Shown one piece after another: positions 11,329-20,682 of a DNA stretch of 64,000 bases. Origin of the DNA: Sutcliffiella tianshenii (lineage in GTDB: Bacteria > Bacillota > Bacilli > Bacillales > Bacillaceae_I); the NCBI RefSeq assembly GCF_016908565.1, contig NZ_JAFBED010000002.1, positions 186,001 through 250,000 on the forward strand, written 5' to 3'. A program made the position numbers and the translations under genes. The notes under the pieces were generated by a model. The model was given only the letters and a program-made list of their open reading frames with translations. It was not told the DNA's origin and searched no databases. Numbering within the stretch: position 1 is the first letter of the stretch; every line of letters begins with the position of its first letter.

Positions 11329-11363
11329 AGAGACAAATTGCCCACATTTTCATTAAATGTGGG

Positions 11364-11390
11364 TTGAACCCATAAAATTGTGGGTATAAT
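11364..11390 (+). promoter_or_regulatory. Candidate sigma-A promoter for miaA-hfq
   Basis: TTGAAC at 11364-11369 and TATAAT at 11385-11390 are separated by 15 bases, with TGGG just before the -10. The spacing is short for sigma-A, but the perfect -10 box 38 bases before miaA makes it the best candidate. A CCCACATTT/AAATGTGGG hairpin just upstream (from 11341) lacks a T-run and is not a clear terminator. Confidence 0.5.
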
Positions 11391-11428
11391 GATATCTTGT
11401 GATACAGATTAGTTGAGAGAGTGAATGA

Positions 11429-12382
11429 ATGTTGGGAGAAAAGAAAAAGGTAATTGTCATTATTGGGCCGACAGCGGTCGGGAAAACGAGATTAAGTGTG
11501 GAATTGGCACAAAGAGTCAATGGGGAAATCATCAGTGGGGATTCCATGCAGATCTACAAGGAAATGGATATAGGGACAGCCAAGGTTTCAAAAGAGGAAA
11601 TGCAAGGAGTCCCGCATTACCTGATAGATGTAAAAGAGCCTACTGAACCATACTCTGTTGCTGAATTCCAACAGGAAGTAAGAGAACTGATCGATAGGAT
11701 CTCGGTAAAAGGTTGTATTCCAATCATCGCTGGAGGAACAGGACTATACATACAATCCGTCTTGTTTGACTACCAATTTTCTGATGTTGGAAAGAATGAA
11801 GAAATACGTATGCGACTTGAAAGGCAAGTGGAGGAAGAGGGGATGGATGCAGTCTATGGTGAACTGCGGAAAATCGACCCCGTCAGTGCAGCAAACATCC
11901 ACCCCAATAATGTCCGCAGGGTGATCAGGGCGCTGGAAGTCTTTCATACTACAGGCAAGACAATGGCTGAATTCCAGGAATCACAGGAACAGGAGCTATT
12001 ATATGATGTTGCATTTGTCGGTTTAACAATGGACCGGGAAGCATTATATGATAGAATCAATCTGAGGGTGGACCTGATGGTGGAGCAAGGCCTTTTTGAA
12101 GAAGTGGAGTCACTCTACAAAAAAGGTATACGAGATTGTCAATCCATTCAGGCAATTGGTTATAAAGAGCTCTATCGCTATTTCAACGGAATGCTTACAA
12201 AGGAACAGGCAATAGATGCCCTGAAGCAAAATTCAAGAAGATATGCAAAACGGCAGTTGACATGGTTCCGTAATAAAATGGATGTTACGTGGTTTGACAT
12301 GACAGATGCCGTTTTTGAGGACATCTTAGAGGAAATTTTTTTATTTGTAGCAGGAAAGCTCCAACTTGAAGCGAATAAGTAA
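11429..12382 (+). CDS. miaA: tRNA dimethylallyltransferase
   Basis: MiaA transfers a dimethylallyl group from dimethylallyl diphosphate to N6 of A37 in tRNAs that read codons starting with U. The 317-residue product has a P-loop GPTAVGKT at residues 13-20, the SGDSMQIYKEMDIGTAK segment that contacts the substrate, and AGGTGLYIQS, all typical. The length is normal for the family. The start follows a GAGAGAGTG stretch, a modest ribosome site. hfq follows 30 bases later, the same order as in B. subtilis. MiaB, encoded 7.5 kb upstream, acts next on the same adenosine. Confidence 0.96.
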   Translation: MLGEKKKVIVIIGPTAVGKTRLSVELAQRVNGEIISGDSMQIYKEMDIGTAKVSKEEMQGVPHYLIDVKEPTEPYSVAEFQQEVRELIDRISVKGCIPIIAGGTGLYIQSVLFDYQFSDVGKNEEIRMRLERQVEEEGMDAVYGELRKIDPVSAANIHPNNVRRVIRALEVFHTTGKTMAEFQESQEQELLYDVAFVGLTMDREALYDRINLRVDLMVEQGLFEEVESLYKKGIRDCQSIQAIGYKELYRYFNGMLTKEQAIDALKQNSRRYAKRQLTWFRNKMDVTWFDMTDAVFEDILEEIFLFVAGKLQLEANK

Positions 12383-12412
12383 GAAATATAGAGATAAGAG
12401 GAGGACGAAAAG

Positions 12413-12640
12413 ATGAAGCAATCGATTAATATCCAAGATCAGGTTCTGAACCAACTAAGAAAAGATAGCACAGGTGTTACGGTATTTTTATTGAATGGGT
12501 TCCAACTTCGAGGATTGATTAAAGGGTTTGATAATTTCACTGTGCTGTTAGAGACCGAAGGCAAGCAACAGTTGATCTATAAACATGCCATATCCACTTT
12601 TTCTCCGTCCAAAAATGTCCAAATAGAAACAGAAGCTTAA
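12413..12640 (+). CDS. hfq: RNA chaperone Hfq
   Basis: Hfq is an Sm-like hexameric RNA-binding protein. The 75-residue product contains the Sm1 motif ([20 protein letters not shown], residues about 23-42) and an Sm2 motif with YKHAIST in place of the Gram-negative YKHAIS-T core, and has the short C-terminal tail usual in bacilli. GAGGAGGACG precedes the ATG. It is the second gene of the miaA-hfq unit, which ends at a clear terminator. In Gram-positive bacteria its role in small-RNA regulation is milder than in enterobacteria; nothing here shows its targets. Confidence 0.96.
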   Translation: MKQSINIQDQVLNQLRKDSTGVTVFLLNGFQLRGLIKGFDNFTVLLETEGKQQLIYKHAISTFSPSKNVQIETEA

Positions 12641-12665
12641 AACCAGCATATTTGCTGGTTTTTTT
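12641..12665 (+). terminator. Intrinsic terminator after hfq
   Basis: AACCAGCA pairs with TGCTGGTT around TATT, followed by TTTTTA. Confidence 0.9.
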
Positions 12666-12934
12666 ATTTCCTCTATAAGGACTCATGTTTCATCTTATAT
12701 TTACATATAGTTAGTTAATAAATGGAGATATTCTTTTCAATTATTCAAAAAAATTCCCCATTATTTCTCGGGAAAGCGCATAATATGACAAGATTGTCAA
12801 TAGAATGTTGAAAAGATTAGTAAAATGTAGAAAGAAATCGAATCAAGGTAGAAATATAGGTAAATAGATTGGTGTTTGTCGTATTTACAGCAGGAAATGG
12901 AACCAGGTTCGGACGGAATGAGAGGTGAATGCGC

Positions 12935-13867
12935 ATGGAACAATCGATGACCAATCAGAACGGGAAAATAAATATCGTCCTTAACGGGCAGAAAAAGCCG
13001 ATTAAAGTCACTCATATCCTGCCGATCGAAGAGCAGTACACATATCCCAAACATGCAATATTAAGGGATATCGAGAGAGAGATGGGGGAACTGGTCGGCC
13101 TGCAGGAGATGAAAAAGGTAGTCAAGGAAATTTATGCTTGGATCTATGTTAATAAAAAAAGGGAAGAGGCCGGGTTGAAGGCGGAAAAACAGGTCTTGCA
13201 TATGATGTTCAAAGGAAACCCCGGTACCGGAAAGACAACGGTGGCACGTCTTATCGGGAAATTGTTTTGTGATATGAACGTTCTGTCCAAAGGACATTTG
13301 ATCGAAGCGGAACGCGCAGATCTGGTCGGGGAATATATCGGACATACAGCCCAGAAGACACGTGACCTCGTTAAAAAAGCCATTGGCGGGATTTTGTTTG
13401 TTGATGAAGCATACTCATTGGCCAGAGGTGGAGAAAAGGATTTTGGCAAAGAGGCCATTGACACTCTCGTCAAGCATATGGAAGATAAACAACATGACTT
13501 CATACTGATACTTGCTGGATATCAGCGGGAAATGGAGGAATTCCTTCGAACCAATCCCGGTCTTGTATCCAGATTTCCCATCATTGTAGATTTTCCGGAT
13601 TATACTGTGGATGAATTGATGGAAATTTGTATGCGGATGTTAAAGGACAGGGAGTACCTTTTAAGCAAAGAAGCGGAATGGAAGCTCCGTGAACATCTGA
13701 ATCAGATGAAATCCGTCATGCTTCCTTCAGCCTTCAGCAATGGACGATATATCAGGAATATCATAGAAAAGTCGATCCGCACTCAAGCGATGAGACTGTT
13801 GATGGTAGATAGGTATGAGAAAATGGAATTGATGACGATCGAAGGCAAGGATCTGATACTGCAATGA
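12935..13867 (+). CDS. spoVK: Stage V sporulation protein K (AAA ATPase)
   Basis: SpoVK is a mother-cell AAA ATPase needed for spore maturation. The 310-residue product carries Walker A GNPGTGKT, Walker B ILFVDEAYSL and a sensor region LAGYQREMEEF, in the CbxX/CfqX-like arrangement of the family. ATG 12935 is preferred to ATG 12929 because GAGGTG ends seven bases before it. The gene follows hfq after a 294-base gap that holds the hfq terminator and, presumably, its own sporulation promoter; I could not assign one with confidence. In B. subtilis hflX follows directly; here a carotenoid module and a channel gene are inserted. Confidence 0.93.
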   Translation: MEQSMTNQNGKINIVLNGQKKPIKVTHILPIEEQYTYPKHAILRDIEREMGELVGLQEMKKVVKEIYAWIYVNKKREEAGLKAEKQVLHMMFKGNPGTGKTTVARLIGKLFCDMNVLSKGHLIEAERADLVGEYIGHTAQKTRDLVKKAIGGILFVDEAYSLARGGEKDFGKEAIDTLVKHMEDKQHDFILILAGYQREMEEFLRTNPGLVSRFPIIVDFPDYTVDELMEICMRMLKDREYLLSKEAEWKLREHLNQMKSVMLPSAFSNGRYIRNIIEKSIRTQAMRLLMVDRYEKMELMTIEGKDLILQ

Positions 13868-13870
13868 AAA

Positions 13871-13919
13871 TAAAAAGCAAGCGAAGGGCCGTTGGCGTTC
13901 TTCCGCTTGCTTTTTTTGA
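13871..13919. terminator. Bidirectional terminator between spoVK and crtP
   Basis: AAAAGCAAGCG and CGCTTGCTTTTTTT form a long stem with an imperfect inner part. Both arms carry A or T runs, so it can serve the convergent spoVK and crtP transcripts. Confidence 0.85.
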
Positions 13920-13928
13920 AATGTCCCA

Positions 13929-15434
13929 TTACCCGATATTCTTCTGAGCATTTTCTATATCTTCATTTATTATGTCAGCAGTCAATTGGCCGGATAGAGT
14001 GACCATAGGTACACCGCCACCTGGATGTGCGGAGCCTCCAACGAAATATAGATTGTCCAGCAGTTTGCTTCTGCTTGGAATCTTGAATCCTCCATTTTTC
14101 TTCCTGTCCGTAACGACACCGTATATGGAACCTCCGTTTGCACCATATAGGTTTTGAAGGTCATTTGGTGTAAAGCAATATTCGAACTCGATTGATTTTT
14201 TCAGATCATTCATACCCATTCTTTCAAGCTTATCGAGTATCAAGCCGCGATAAACGTCCTTGTATTCTTCCCACGTTTCCCCCTCCTTTAATGGAGGCAC
14301 ATGTGTGAGGACGAATAGGTTATCTTTCCCTTTCGGTGCCTGAGTAGGATCGCTTTTTGATGAAGCCCCGATATAGATGGTAGGATCCATGGCAGGGATG
14401 CCCTCATTAAATATGTCATGAAATTCCTTTTCCGGATCATTGGAGAAAAAGAAATTATGGTGTGCTAGCCCTTCATATTGCTTATCGGTTCCCAATAATA
14501 AAACCAGGCCTGAAACAGTAGGTGCATATTTGCTTAAGTCTTCCTGCGCCTTCCTGGAATTCGGAAGATCCTTCAGGAGGTTTTTATAGGCAGGGATCGC
14601 TTCGAGATTGGACACCACGATGTCGGCATGATACTCTTCCCCGTTTTCAAGTCTTACCCCGGTAGCCTTCCTTCCGTCATTCAATATCTGTTGTACGGAT
14701 TGGTTCAACTTGAACTCCACCTGTAATTCGTTCAAAAGCCGTTCCATGGCTTCGGCGATTTTGTACATGCCGCCTTTCACATAATAGATCCCCAGCCCAA
14801 GTTGCACATGCGTCAATTGGGACAGGACGGCAGGGGCGTGGTACGGTGAGGATCCTATATACATGATCATGAAGTTAAAAAGCTGCTGAAGATGCTTATC
14901 CTCAAAATATTTTTTTGTTATCTGATCCATCGACTTCATAGGGTCCATTCCGATCAGTTCCTTTAAATTATGAAGGGCCCTGAGTTCATTGAGTCCTGAT
15001 AGACTCTTTTTGTAAAAGCTCTTCAGGCTGTACTCATACATTTTGCTGCAATAGTTCAGATATTCAAAGAATCCATTTGCGTCCTTTGTGGATCGGGACT
15101 TGATTTGCTCGAGCATCCTTGGTAGATCGCTTGTTACATCAATCGTGGTGCCATCTTCAAAGAATGTCCTCCATTGAGGTTCGATGCGTTCTATTATGAT
15201 ATAGTCGTGGACATTCCTATCGGCACTTGCAAACAGTTGCTCCAGCACCCATGGCATCGTGAGGATGGAAGGTCCTGTATCGAATGTGAACCCATTTCCG
15301 CTTCGTTTATTAAGTTTTCCACCGAGCCGTTCCCCTTTCTCTAACAGTTGAACATGGTAGCCGTCTGCTGCAAGGCGGATGGCAGCTGACATTCCACCCA
15401 ATCCTCCACCGATGACAATTACTTTTTTTGACAT
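13929..15434 (-). CDS. crtP: CrtP/CrtNb-type carotenoid oxygenase (4,4'-diaponeurosporene oxidase family)
   Basis: This 501-residue FAD enzyme belongs to the phytoene-desaturase superfamily and looks most like staphylococcal CrtP, which oxidises the terminal methyl of 4,4'-diaponeurosporene. The N-terminal VIGGGLGG dinucleotide-binding motif is followed by GFTFDTGPSILTMPW, and the C-terminus has the FVGGSAHPGGGVPMVTLSGQ FAD signature. Central HHNFFFS and DPTIYI segments are also shared with CrtP. AAGGAGGAG precedes the ATG on the minus strand. It is divergent from crtQ and crtO. CrtM and CrtN, which make the C30 backbone, are not in the window, so a desaturase role (CrtN) cannot be fully excluded, though the resemblance favours CrtP. 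Confidence 0.82.
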   Translation of the reverse strand: MSKKVIVIGGGLGGMSAAIRLAADGYHVQLLEKGERLGGKLNKRSGNGFTFDTGPSILTMPWVLEQLFASADRNVHDYIIIERIEPQWRTFFEDGTTIDVTSDLPRMLEQIKSRSTKDANGFFEYLNYCSKMYEYSLKSFYKKSLSGLNELRALHNLKELIGMDPMKSMDQITKKYFEDKHLQQLFNFMIMYIGSSPYHAPAVLSQLTHVQLGLGIYYVKGGMYKIAEAMERLLNELQVEFKLNQSVQQILNDGRKATGVRLENGEEYHADIVVSNLEAIPAYKNLLKDLPNSRKAQEDLSKYAPTVSGLVLLLGTDKQYEGLAHHNFFFSNDPEKEFHDIFNEGIPAMDPTIYIGASSKSDPTQAPKGKDNLFVLTHVPPLKEGETWEEYKDVYRGLILDKLERMGMNDLKKSIEFEYCFTPNDLQNLYGANGGSIYGVVTDRKKNGGFKIPSRSKLLDNLYFVGGSAHPGGGVPMVTLSGQLTADIINEDIENAQKNIG

Positions 15435-15579
15435 CTAAACTCCTCCTTATGAAAAGTAGAAAATTTGACTAGACTAAAAACACAAACGTCTGTTGGTGAT
15501 ACTGCTCTCAACTTTCCATTTTGCCCTTAACTAAGAATCATAAACAGCAAAAATCTTTTTTTGAAAGGAGAAATGAAGG

Positions 15580-16653
15580 ATGACGCTACTCACTTTCATG
15601 ACGATTATCCTAAACTATGTACTTTTCTATCAGATCCCTCATTTTCACAGAAGTAGTCAACTTGAAGCTGATACACTAAGAGGTCTTTCTGTCATTATTC
15701 CTGCACGAAATGAAGAGAATAATATATACAGGTTATTAGCTTCCCTGCAACCTTACCTGGATAAGGTGAAGGAGATTATTGTAGTTGATGACCATTCAAC
15801 GGACAGGACCTCAGACATTTCAAAATCCTATGGAGCTACAGTGATTAGTTTAGAGGAGCTTCCAAAAGGCTGGTTCGGGAAATCTTTCGGTTGCTGGAAC
15901 GGTGCAAGTGCATCGAGTGGGGAAATCCTGCTCTTTTTGGACGCGGATACGACGGTTGAAGAAAACGGTCTCGAAAGGTTGGTTGCTTGCATAAAAGCGC
16001 ATGGGGGGATGATTTCGGTCCATCCTTTCCATAAAATGAAACGGCCTTATGAAACATTATCCGCCTTTTTTCATTTAGTCATCATGGGTGCCCTGGGTGC
16101 TTTTCTGCCATTCAAGAAAGCCCGGGCTGTCTATGGTGCATTCGGCCAATGCGCGCTTATCAGCCGAAGTGATTATTTCAGGTTTGGCGGGCATCAGGCG
16201 ATTCAAGGAGAATTGATGGAAAATATGGCATTTGGCGCTTTAATTGCAAGGCGGGGTGGTTCGGTTCGGGCATATACCGGCAAAGGGGCAATCAGTATGA
16301 GGATGTATCCCGAAGGTCTCTCATCTTTGGTAAAGGGATGGAGCAAAAGCTTTGCCTCCGGAGCTGTTCGCACCGATTTTCGCTATCTTCTATTAGTATC
16401 CATATGGCTGGGAGGGTTGGTGACGTTCATCGTGAATACACAAGAACTGTCTCTGCCTTGGTTCATCTTCATCTATGGGATTCTATGTTGTCAATTATGG
16501 AGGGTGCTAAGGAATATAGGTGACTTTAAATGGTATATGGTATTAGGTTTTCCAATCTGGCTTGTATTTTTTATGGTCGTATTTGGATATTCCTGTTTCC
16601 GGACCTTTTTCACAAAAAATATCGTTTGGAAAGATAGAAAAATGGATTTATAA
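15580..16653 (+). CDS. crtQ: CrtQ-type glycosyltransferase (4,4'-diaponeurosporenoate glucosyltransferase family)
   Basis: This 357-residue membrane-associated family 2 glycosyltransferase resembles staphylococcal CrtQ, which esterifies glucose to the C30 carotenoid acid. One hydrophobic segment at the N-terminus precedes the GT-A domain (SVIIPARNEENNI, VVDDHSTDRT, then FLDADTT as the metal-binding Asp-x-Asp motif), and two or three hydrophobic segments lie in the last 90 residues. WFGKSFGCWNGA corresponds to the KWYGKSHACYQG region of CrtQ. GAAAGGAG precedes the ATG. crtO follows 24 bases later and its likely product acts on the CrtQ product, which supports the assignment. Confidence 0.8.
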   Translation: MTLLTFMTIILNYVLFYQIPHFHRSSQLEADTLRGLSVIIPARNEENNIYRLLASLQPYLDKVKEIIVVDDHSTDRTSDISKSYGATVISLEELPKGWFGKSFGCWNGASASSGEILLFLDADTTVEENGLERLVACIKAHGGMISVHPFHKMKRPYETLSAFFHLVIMGALGAFLPFKKARAVYGAFGQCALISRSDYFRFGGHQAIQGELMENMAFGALIARRGGSVRAYTGKGAISMRMYPEGLSSLVKGWSKSFASGAVRTDFRYLLLVSIWLGGLVTFIVNTQELSLPWFIFIYGILCCQLWRVLRNIGDFKWYMVLGFPIWLVFFMVVFGYSCFRTFFTKNIVWKDRKMDL

Positions 16654-16677
16654 AATAAGTGAAAGGATGGTGGCGGA

Positions 16678-17205
16678 ATGTTGTTTGAATTATCCGCTTT
16701 GGAGGGGACCCTCGTAAATATAGTTGCATGGCTCATCATTCACCTTGGTGTGGCCTATATTTGCAATATGATTCCATCTTGGTGGCTCAAAGAGGAGAGG
16801 GAATGGTTTGAAGAAAAGTCCTGGGAGAATGTATTCTATAAAAGAATCATGATTAAGAAGTGGAAGGACTTTGCTCCTGATGGTTCTGCAATTTTTACAG
16901 AGTCCTTTCCTAAGAGAAATCTATCGAGTAAATCTTTTTTTTATCTCCATCAATTTATTTTGGAAACAAAAAGAGGGGAAGTAGCGCATATCCTTTCCAT
17001 TTTTCCTGCAATTTTGTTCTTTTTGTGGAACCCTCCGACTGTTGGGTTGATCATGGTTATGTATGGCCTGCTTGCTAATCTGCCTTTTCTATTCATACAA
17101 AGATTCAATCGGTTCCGACTCTTAAGGATTCTGGGGAAAGCAAAAAAGATGACGATTCAATCGCCATCTTCTCCATATTCATCCTCTTCAAGCAGGGAAT
17201 GCTAA
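16678..17205 (+). CDS. crtO: CrtO-type glycosyl-4,4'-diaponeurosporenoate acyltransferase
   Basis: This 175-residue membrane protein resembles CrtO, which acylates the C6 hydroxyl of the glucosyl carotenoid in the last step of staphyloxanthin synthesis. Shared features are an N-terminal membrane segment, the KRIMIKKWKDFAPDG stretch, FILETKRGEVAHILS and a C-terminal membrane segment ending in FIQRFNRFRL. The family is small and diverged, so this rests on pattern and position behind crtQ. The 3' end overlaps the opposing TRIC gene by four bases, with no terminator between them. It probably forms an operon with crtQ, giving a glycosylated, acylated membrane pigment if C30 precursors are made elsewhere. 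Confidence 0.75.
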   Translation: MLFELSALEGTLVNIVAWLIIHLGVAYICNMIPSWWLKEEREWFEEKSWENVFYKRIMIKKWKDFAPDGSAIFTESFPKRNLSSKSFFYLHQFILETKRGEVAHILSIFPAILFFLWNPPTVGLIMVMYGLLANLPFLFIQRFNRFRLLRILGKAKKMTIQSPSSPYSSSSSREC

Positions 17206-17810
17206 GCTTGCTGCTGGAGGGATCTGTTCGGCAGTCTCCATTTATACGTATAGGAGAGAACCCGCAGTAGCACAATGAAAACAAAGAGCACATACAATTG
17301 CCAAGGGGAGCTTGTAATTCCGAATGCAATTGCAAGCCCGGCAAGTATGGCCCAAGCTGCATAGATTTCTGCTCGAAGGACCAAGGGCTTTCTGCCTGCC
17401 AGAAGGTCACGGATGATTCCGCCCCCACTACCGGTTAAAACAGCTGCAACGACGACCGCGCTGATCGGGTGGTTCATATTGGTCGCATAAAGCGCACCTT
17501 GTATGGCGAAAGCGGCCAATCCGATGGCATCAAAGAAGTTGCCCCATTTCCGCCAATGGCGCAACAGATTATTTGGAAATAAAAATACCGCAGTCATTGC
17601 CACTAATGCTACCTGAAAAAGCATCCCTTGGTCCCAAAGGGCAGATATCGGTACGCCTATCAATAGATTACGGACGGCTCCCCCACCGAATGCTGTCACT
17701 ATACCTAATATATATACACCGAGAATGTCATACTCTTCCTCCATGGCAACTATTGCGCCACTGATCGCAAAGGCAATCGTCCCGATGATACTGAAGACTT
17801 CCCAAGTCAT
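17202..17810 (-). CDS. Trimeric intracellular cation channel (TRIC/UPF0126) family protein
   Basis: This 202-residue integral membrane protein has seven hydrophobic segments arranged as two similar halves, each with a glycine-rich kink: GIVTAFGGGAVRNLL near residue 37 and VLTGSGGGIIRDLL near 124. These paired GGG-x2-R-x-L motifs are the signature of the UPF0126 family, whose prokaryotic members are TRIC-type potassium/sodium channels. It is monocistronic on the minus strand, converging on crtO with a four-base overlap. A physiological role in ion balance is an inference from family. Confidence 0.85.
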   Translation of the reverse strand: MTWEVFSIIGTIAFAISGAIVAMEEEYDILGVYILGIVTAFGGGAVRNLLIGVPISALWDQGMLFQVALVAMTAVFLFPNNLLRHWRKWGNFFDAIGLAAFAIQGALYATNMNHPISAVVVAAVLTGSGGGIIRDLLAGRKPLVLRAEIYAAWAILAGLAIAFGITSSPWQLYVLFVFIVLLRVLSYTYKWRLPNRSLQQQA

Positions 17811-18006
17811 TTTATCACGCTCTCTCTCTTGCTAAACAATAAAGCCTTCCTGATTTTATATAGAAATGTAGGGGAAATCAATAGTTTACAAGAAATATTA
17901 GAGAAATAAGCAATATTTTGATATGATTAGATGAAACTTTCAATTTACATACATGGTAAAGATCATTATAAATATTATTAATTTTTTGGATAGTGGGGTA
18001 TCGCGC

Positions 18007-19275
18007 TTGAACGAGACGCTAAACACAGAAAAAGAACAAGTCATTTTAATCGGCTGCCAACTGCCTAATATGGAAGAGGAAACCTTCCTATACTCAATGG
18101 AGGAGCTTGAGTCCCTGACGAAGACGGCAAACGGGGAAGTGCTCGTTACGCTCACACAGAAACGGGATCGGATCCACCCAGCCACCTATATCGGAAAAGG
18201 TAAGATAGAAGAACTCGTCCAGTTGGAGGAGGAGCTCGAGCCGGATATCATCATTTTCAACGGTGAGCTTTCCCCAAGTCAGAATAGAAACCTTTCCAAA
18301 CTGCTTGGAGCGAGAGTTATCGACAGAACCCAGCTTATCCTGGACATTTTTGCACAAAGGGCAAAATCGAAAGAAGGTAAGCTACAGGTAGAATTGGCGC
18401 AGCTGCAGTACCTCCTGCCTCGTCTTGGCGGAAAAGGAGTGGAACTTTCAAGGCTCGGTGGAGGAATAGGTACAAGGGGACCCGGGGAAACCAAACTGGA
18501 ATCTGACAGAAGGCACATCAATCGGAGAATCGTTGATATAAAACAGCAGCTTACTTCCATAGTAAGCCATCGGGAGCGTTACCGTGAACGCAGAAAACGC
18601 AATCAGGCGTTCCAGCTTTCATTGGTTGGCTATACGAATGCGGGGAAGTCCACCATTTTCAATCGGCTGACAGAAGCGGGAACGTTTGAGGAAAACCTCC
18701 TTTTTGCAACCTTGGATCCGACTACAAGAAAAGTGAGTCTGCCATCAGGATTCCAGGCACTTTTGACTGATACGGTCGGATTCATCCAGGATCTTCCGAC
18801 GTCTCTCGTGGCGGCGTTCCGTTCCACGTTGGAGGAAGTGACCGAAGCTGACATTATCCTGCATGTCGTTGACAGTTCAAGTCCGGATCATGTTAATCAT
18901 GAGAAGACGGTTGATAAGCTTTTAAAGGAGCTTGGCGTAGAGGGGATACCCGTCCTAACCATCTACAACAAAAAAGATCAGGTGACAGAATCCTTTGTCC
19001 CCTCCTATAATGAAGAAATGCTGCATATCAGCGCATTGGATAAAGGAGATATCCATGCCCTTGTCGATAAAATTGAAATGATGATGGTAAAAGAGATGAA
19101 CCCTTACCATATATTCGTCCCATCCGAAGAAGGCAAATTAATGTCTCAACTGAAGCAGGACACCATTGTCCGCAAGCTGGAGTTCGTAGAGGAAAAGGAT
19201 GGATACTTGATGGAAGGGTACTATTTCGACAACTCAAAATTGTCTACAGAGATAAAAAATAGAAAGCGAAATTAG
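18007..19275 (+). CDS. hflX: Ribosome-associated GTPase HflX
   Basis: HflX is a GTPase that binds the large ribosomal subunit and splits stalled ribosomes. The product has an N-terminal HflX domain with the TYIGKGKIEEL region, a glycine-rich loop (RLGGGIGTRGPGETKLE) and a G domain with GYTNAGKST at 208-215, DTVGF and NKKD. I take TTG 18007 as the start because it follows GTGGGGT by about eight bases and gives 422 residues, matching the Bacillus protein; ATG 17953 would add an 18-residue hydrophobic extension without a ribosome site. ynbB follows 12 bases after the stop, in the B. subtilis order. Confidence 0.92.
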   Translation: MNETLNTEKEQVILIGCQLPNMEEETFLYSMEELESLTKTANGEVLVTLTQKRDRIHPATYIGKGKIEELVQLEEELEPDIIIFNGELSPSQNRNLSKLLGARVIDRTQLILDIFAQRAKSKEGKLQVELAQLQYLLPRLGGKGVELSRLGGGIGTRGPGETKLESDRRHINRRIVDIKQQLTSIVSHRERYRERRKRNQAFQLSLVGYTNAGKSTIFNRLTEAGTFEENLLFATLDPTTRKVSLPSGFQALLTDTVGFIQDLPTSLVAAFRSTLEEVTEADIILHVVDSSSPDHVNHEKTVDKLLKELGVEGIPVLTIYNKKDQVTESFVPSYNEEMLHISALDKGDIHALVDKIEMMMVKEMNPYHIFVPSEEGKLMSQLKQDTIVRKLEFVEEKDGYLMEGYYFDNSKLSTEIKNRKRN

Positions 19276-19287
19276 AGGAGAATAAGC

Positions 19288-20556
19288 ATGTTTCAATTAT
19301 TACAGCACGGGGAATCGATAAAACCACTAGTAACCAAGGTGGAAAATCAACTTCAAGAACTTTTTAAGCAAGTGGACTCGAATATCGAAACCAATCAATT
19401 CAGGGTTCTGCAAAGTTTTCAGCAGAACAGGGTAAGTGACTCACATTTTATCCCTACGACCGGCTATGGCTATGATGATAGCGGAAGGGATACGTTGGAA
19501 AAGATCTATGCCGGAGTGTTCGGAGGGGAAGCGGGCTTGGTCCGTCCTCAGATCATCTCTGGCACCCATGCCATTTCCATCGCTTTATTCGGTGTGTTGC
19601 GCCCTGGAGATGAGCTTGTCTATATGACCGGAAAGCCTTATGACACATTAGAGGAGATCGTTGGCATCCGAGGGACTGGTGTTGGTTCCCTGAAAGAATT
19701 CAATATTGACTATAAAACCGTTGAACTGAAAAATAATCGTGGAATCGATTGGGAAGCTGTCAACGATGCCATCACGCCGAAAACAAAGATGATCGGTATC
19801 CAGCGTTCCAAGGGTTATGCAACACGTCCTTCTTTTACAATAGAAGAAATCAAGGAAATGATCGCATTTGTAAAGGAAATCAAGCCGGATGTGGTAGTAT
19901 TTGTCGATAACTGCTATGGGGAATTTGTGGAGAGGATGGAACCTTGTCACGTTGGTGCCGACTTGATTGCAGGCTCTCTCATTAAGAATCCCGGTGGCGG
20001 AATTGCCAAGACCGGCGGTTATATTGTCGGTAAGAAGGAGTTGGTGGAGGCATGCTCGTATCGGATGACTTCACCTGGAATCGGAGCTGAAGCAGGGGCA
20101 TCCCTGTACAGTCTTCAGGAAATGTATCAGGGCTTTTTCCTTGCCCCCCATGTGGTAGGACAGGCGTTGAAAGGCGCGATGTTCACTGCGGCGTTTTTAG
20201 AGGAGCTCGGTATGAATACTTCCCCAAGTTGGGATGCACCAAGGACCGACCTCATTCAATCCGTTCAATTTGATGATAAGGACAAGATGATTGCATTCTG
20301 TCAGGCGATCCAATATGCATCCCCTGTCAATTCTCATGTCACCCCGTATGCGAACTATATGCCAGGTTACGAAGATGATGTGATCATGGCAGCAGGTACC
20401 TTCATTCAGGGTGCAAGCATCGAGCTCACGGCAGACGGTCCTATCCGTGCACCTTATGTGGCCTATGTGCAAGGCGGTCTTACTTATTCGCATGTGAAGA
20501 TTGCTGTGTGTACAGCGGTGGATCATCTTATAGGAAAAAAATTATTGGAGATTTAA
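19288..20556 (+). CDS. ynbB: PLP-dependent protein YnbB (aluminium resistance / methionine gamma-lyase-like family)
   Basis: This 422-residue fold-type I pyridoxal-phosphate protein belongs to the family annotated as cystathionine beta-lyase or aluminium resistance protein. Visible features are GTHAISIALFGVLRPGDEL, VFVDNCYGEF (cofactor Asp) and SLIKNPGGGIAKTGGY with the likely Schiff-base lysine. The true substrate is not established for the family as far as I know, so the lyase label should be read as structural. GAGGAG precedes the ATG. It is co-transcribed with hflX and precedes glnRA, exactly as in B. subtilis. Confidence 0.88.
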   Translation: MFQLLQHGESIKPLVTKVENQLQELFKQVDSNIETNQFRVLQSFQQNRVSDSHFIPTTGYGYDDSGRDTLEKIYAGVFGGEAGLVRPQIISGTHAISIALFGVLRPGDELVYMTGKPYDTLEEIVGIRGTGVGSLKEFNIDYKTVELKNNRGIDWEAVNDAITPKTKMIGIQRSKGYATRPSFTIEEIKEMIAFVKEIKPDVVVFVDNCYGEFVERMEPCHVGADLIAGSLIKNPGGGIAKTGGYIVGKKELVEACSYRMTSPGIGAEAGASLYSLQEMYQGFFLAPHVVGQALKGAMFTAAFLEELGMNTSPSWDAPRTDLIQSVQFDDKDKMIAFCQAIQYASPVNSHVTPYANYMPGYEDDVIMAAGTFIQGASIELTADGPIRAPYVAYVQGGLTYSHVKIAVCTAVDHLIGKKLLEI

Positions 20557-20560
20557 AAGT

Positions 20561-20588
20561 AAGAGCTCTCTTTAAAGAGGGCTCTTTT
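20561..20588 (+). terminator. Intrinsic terminator after hflX-ynbB
   Basis: AAGAGCTCTCTT pairs with AAGAGGGCTCTT (one G-T mismatch region) and continues into TTTT. Confidence 0.75.
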
Positions 20589-20682
20589 AATGTTTTCATT
20601 TATTATGGATAGGCTATAGTAATAAGGGGCATCCACCATCTATAAGGTACATAATAAACTAAATCCTAAATTTCAAAATCCA

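Noticed and set aside
17953-18006. ATG start for hflX with a hydrophobic N-terminal extension
   Set aside because: It lacks a ribosome site, and the TTG at 18007 has one and gives the usual HflX length.
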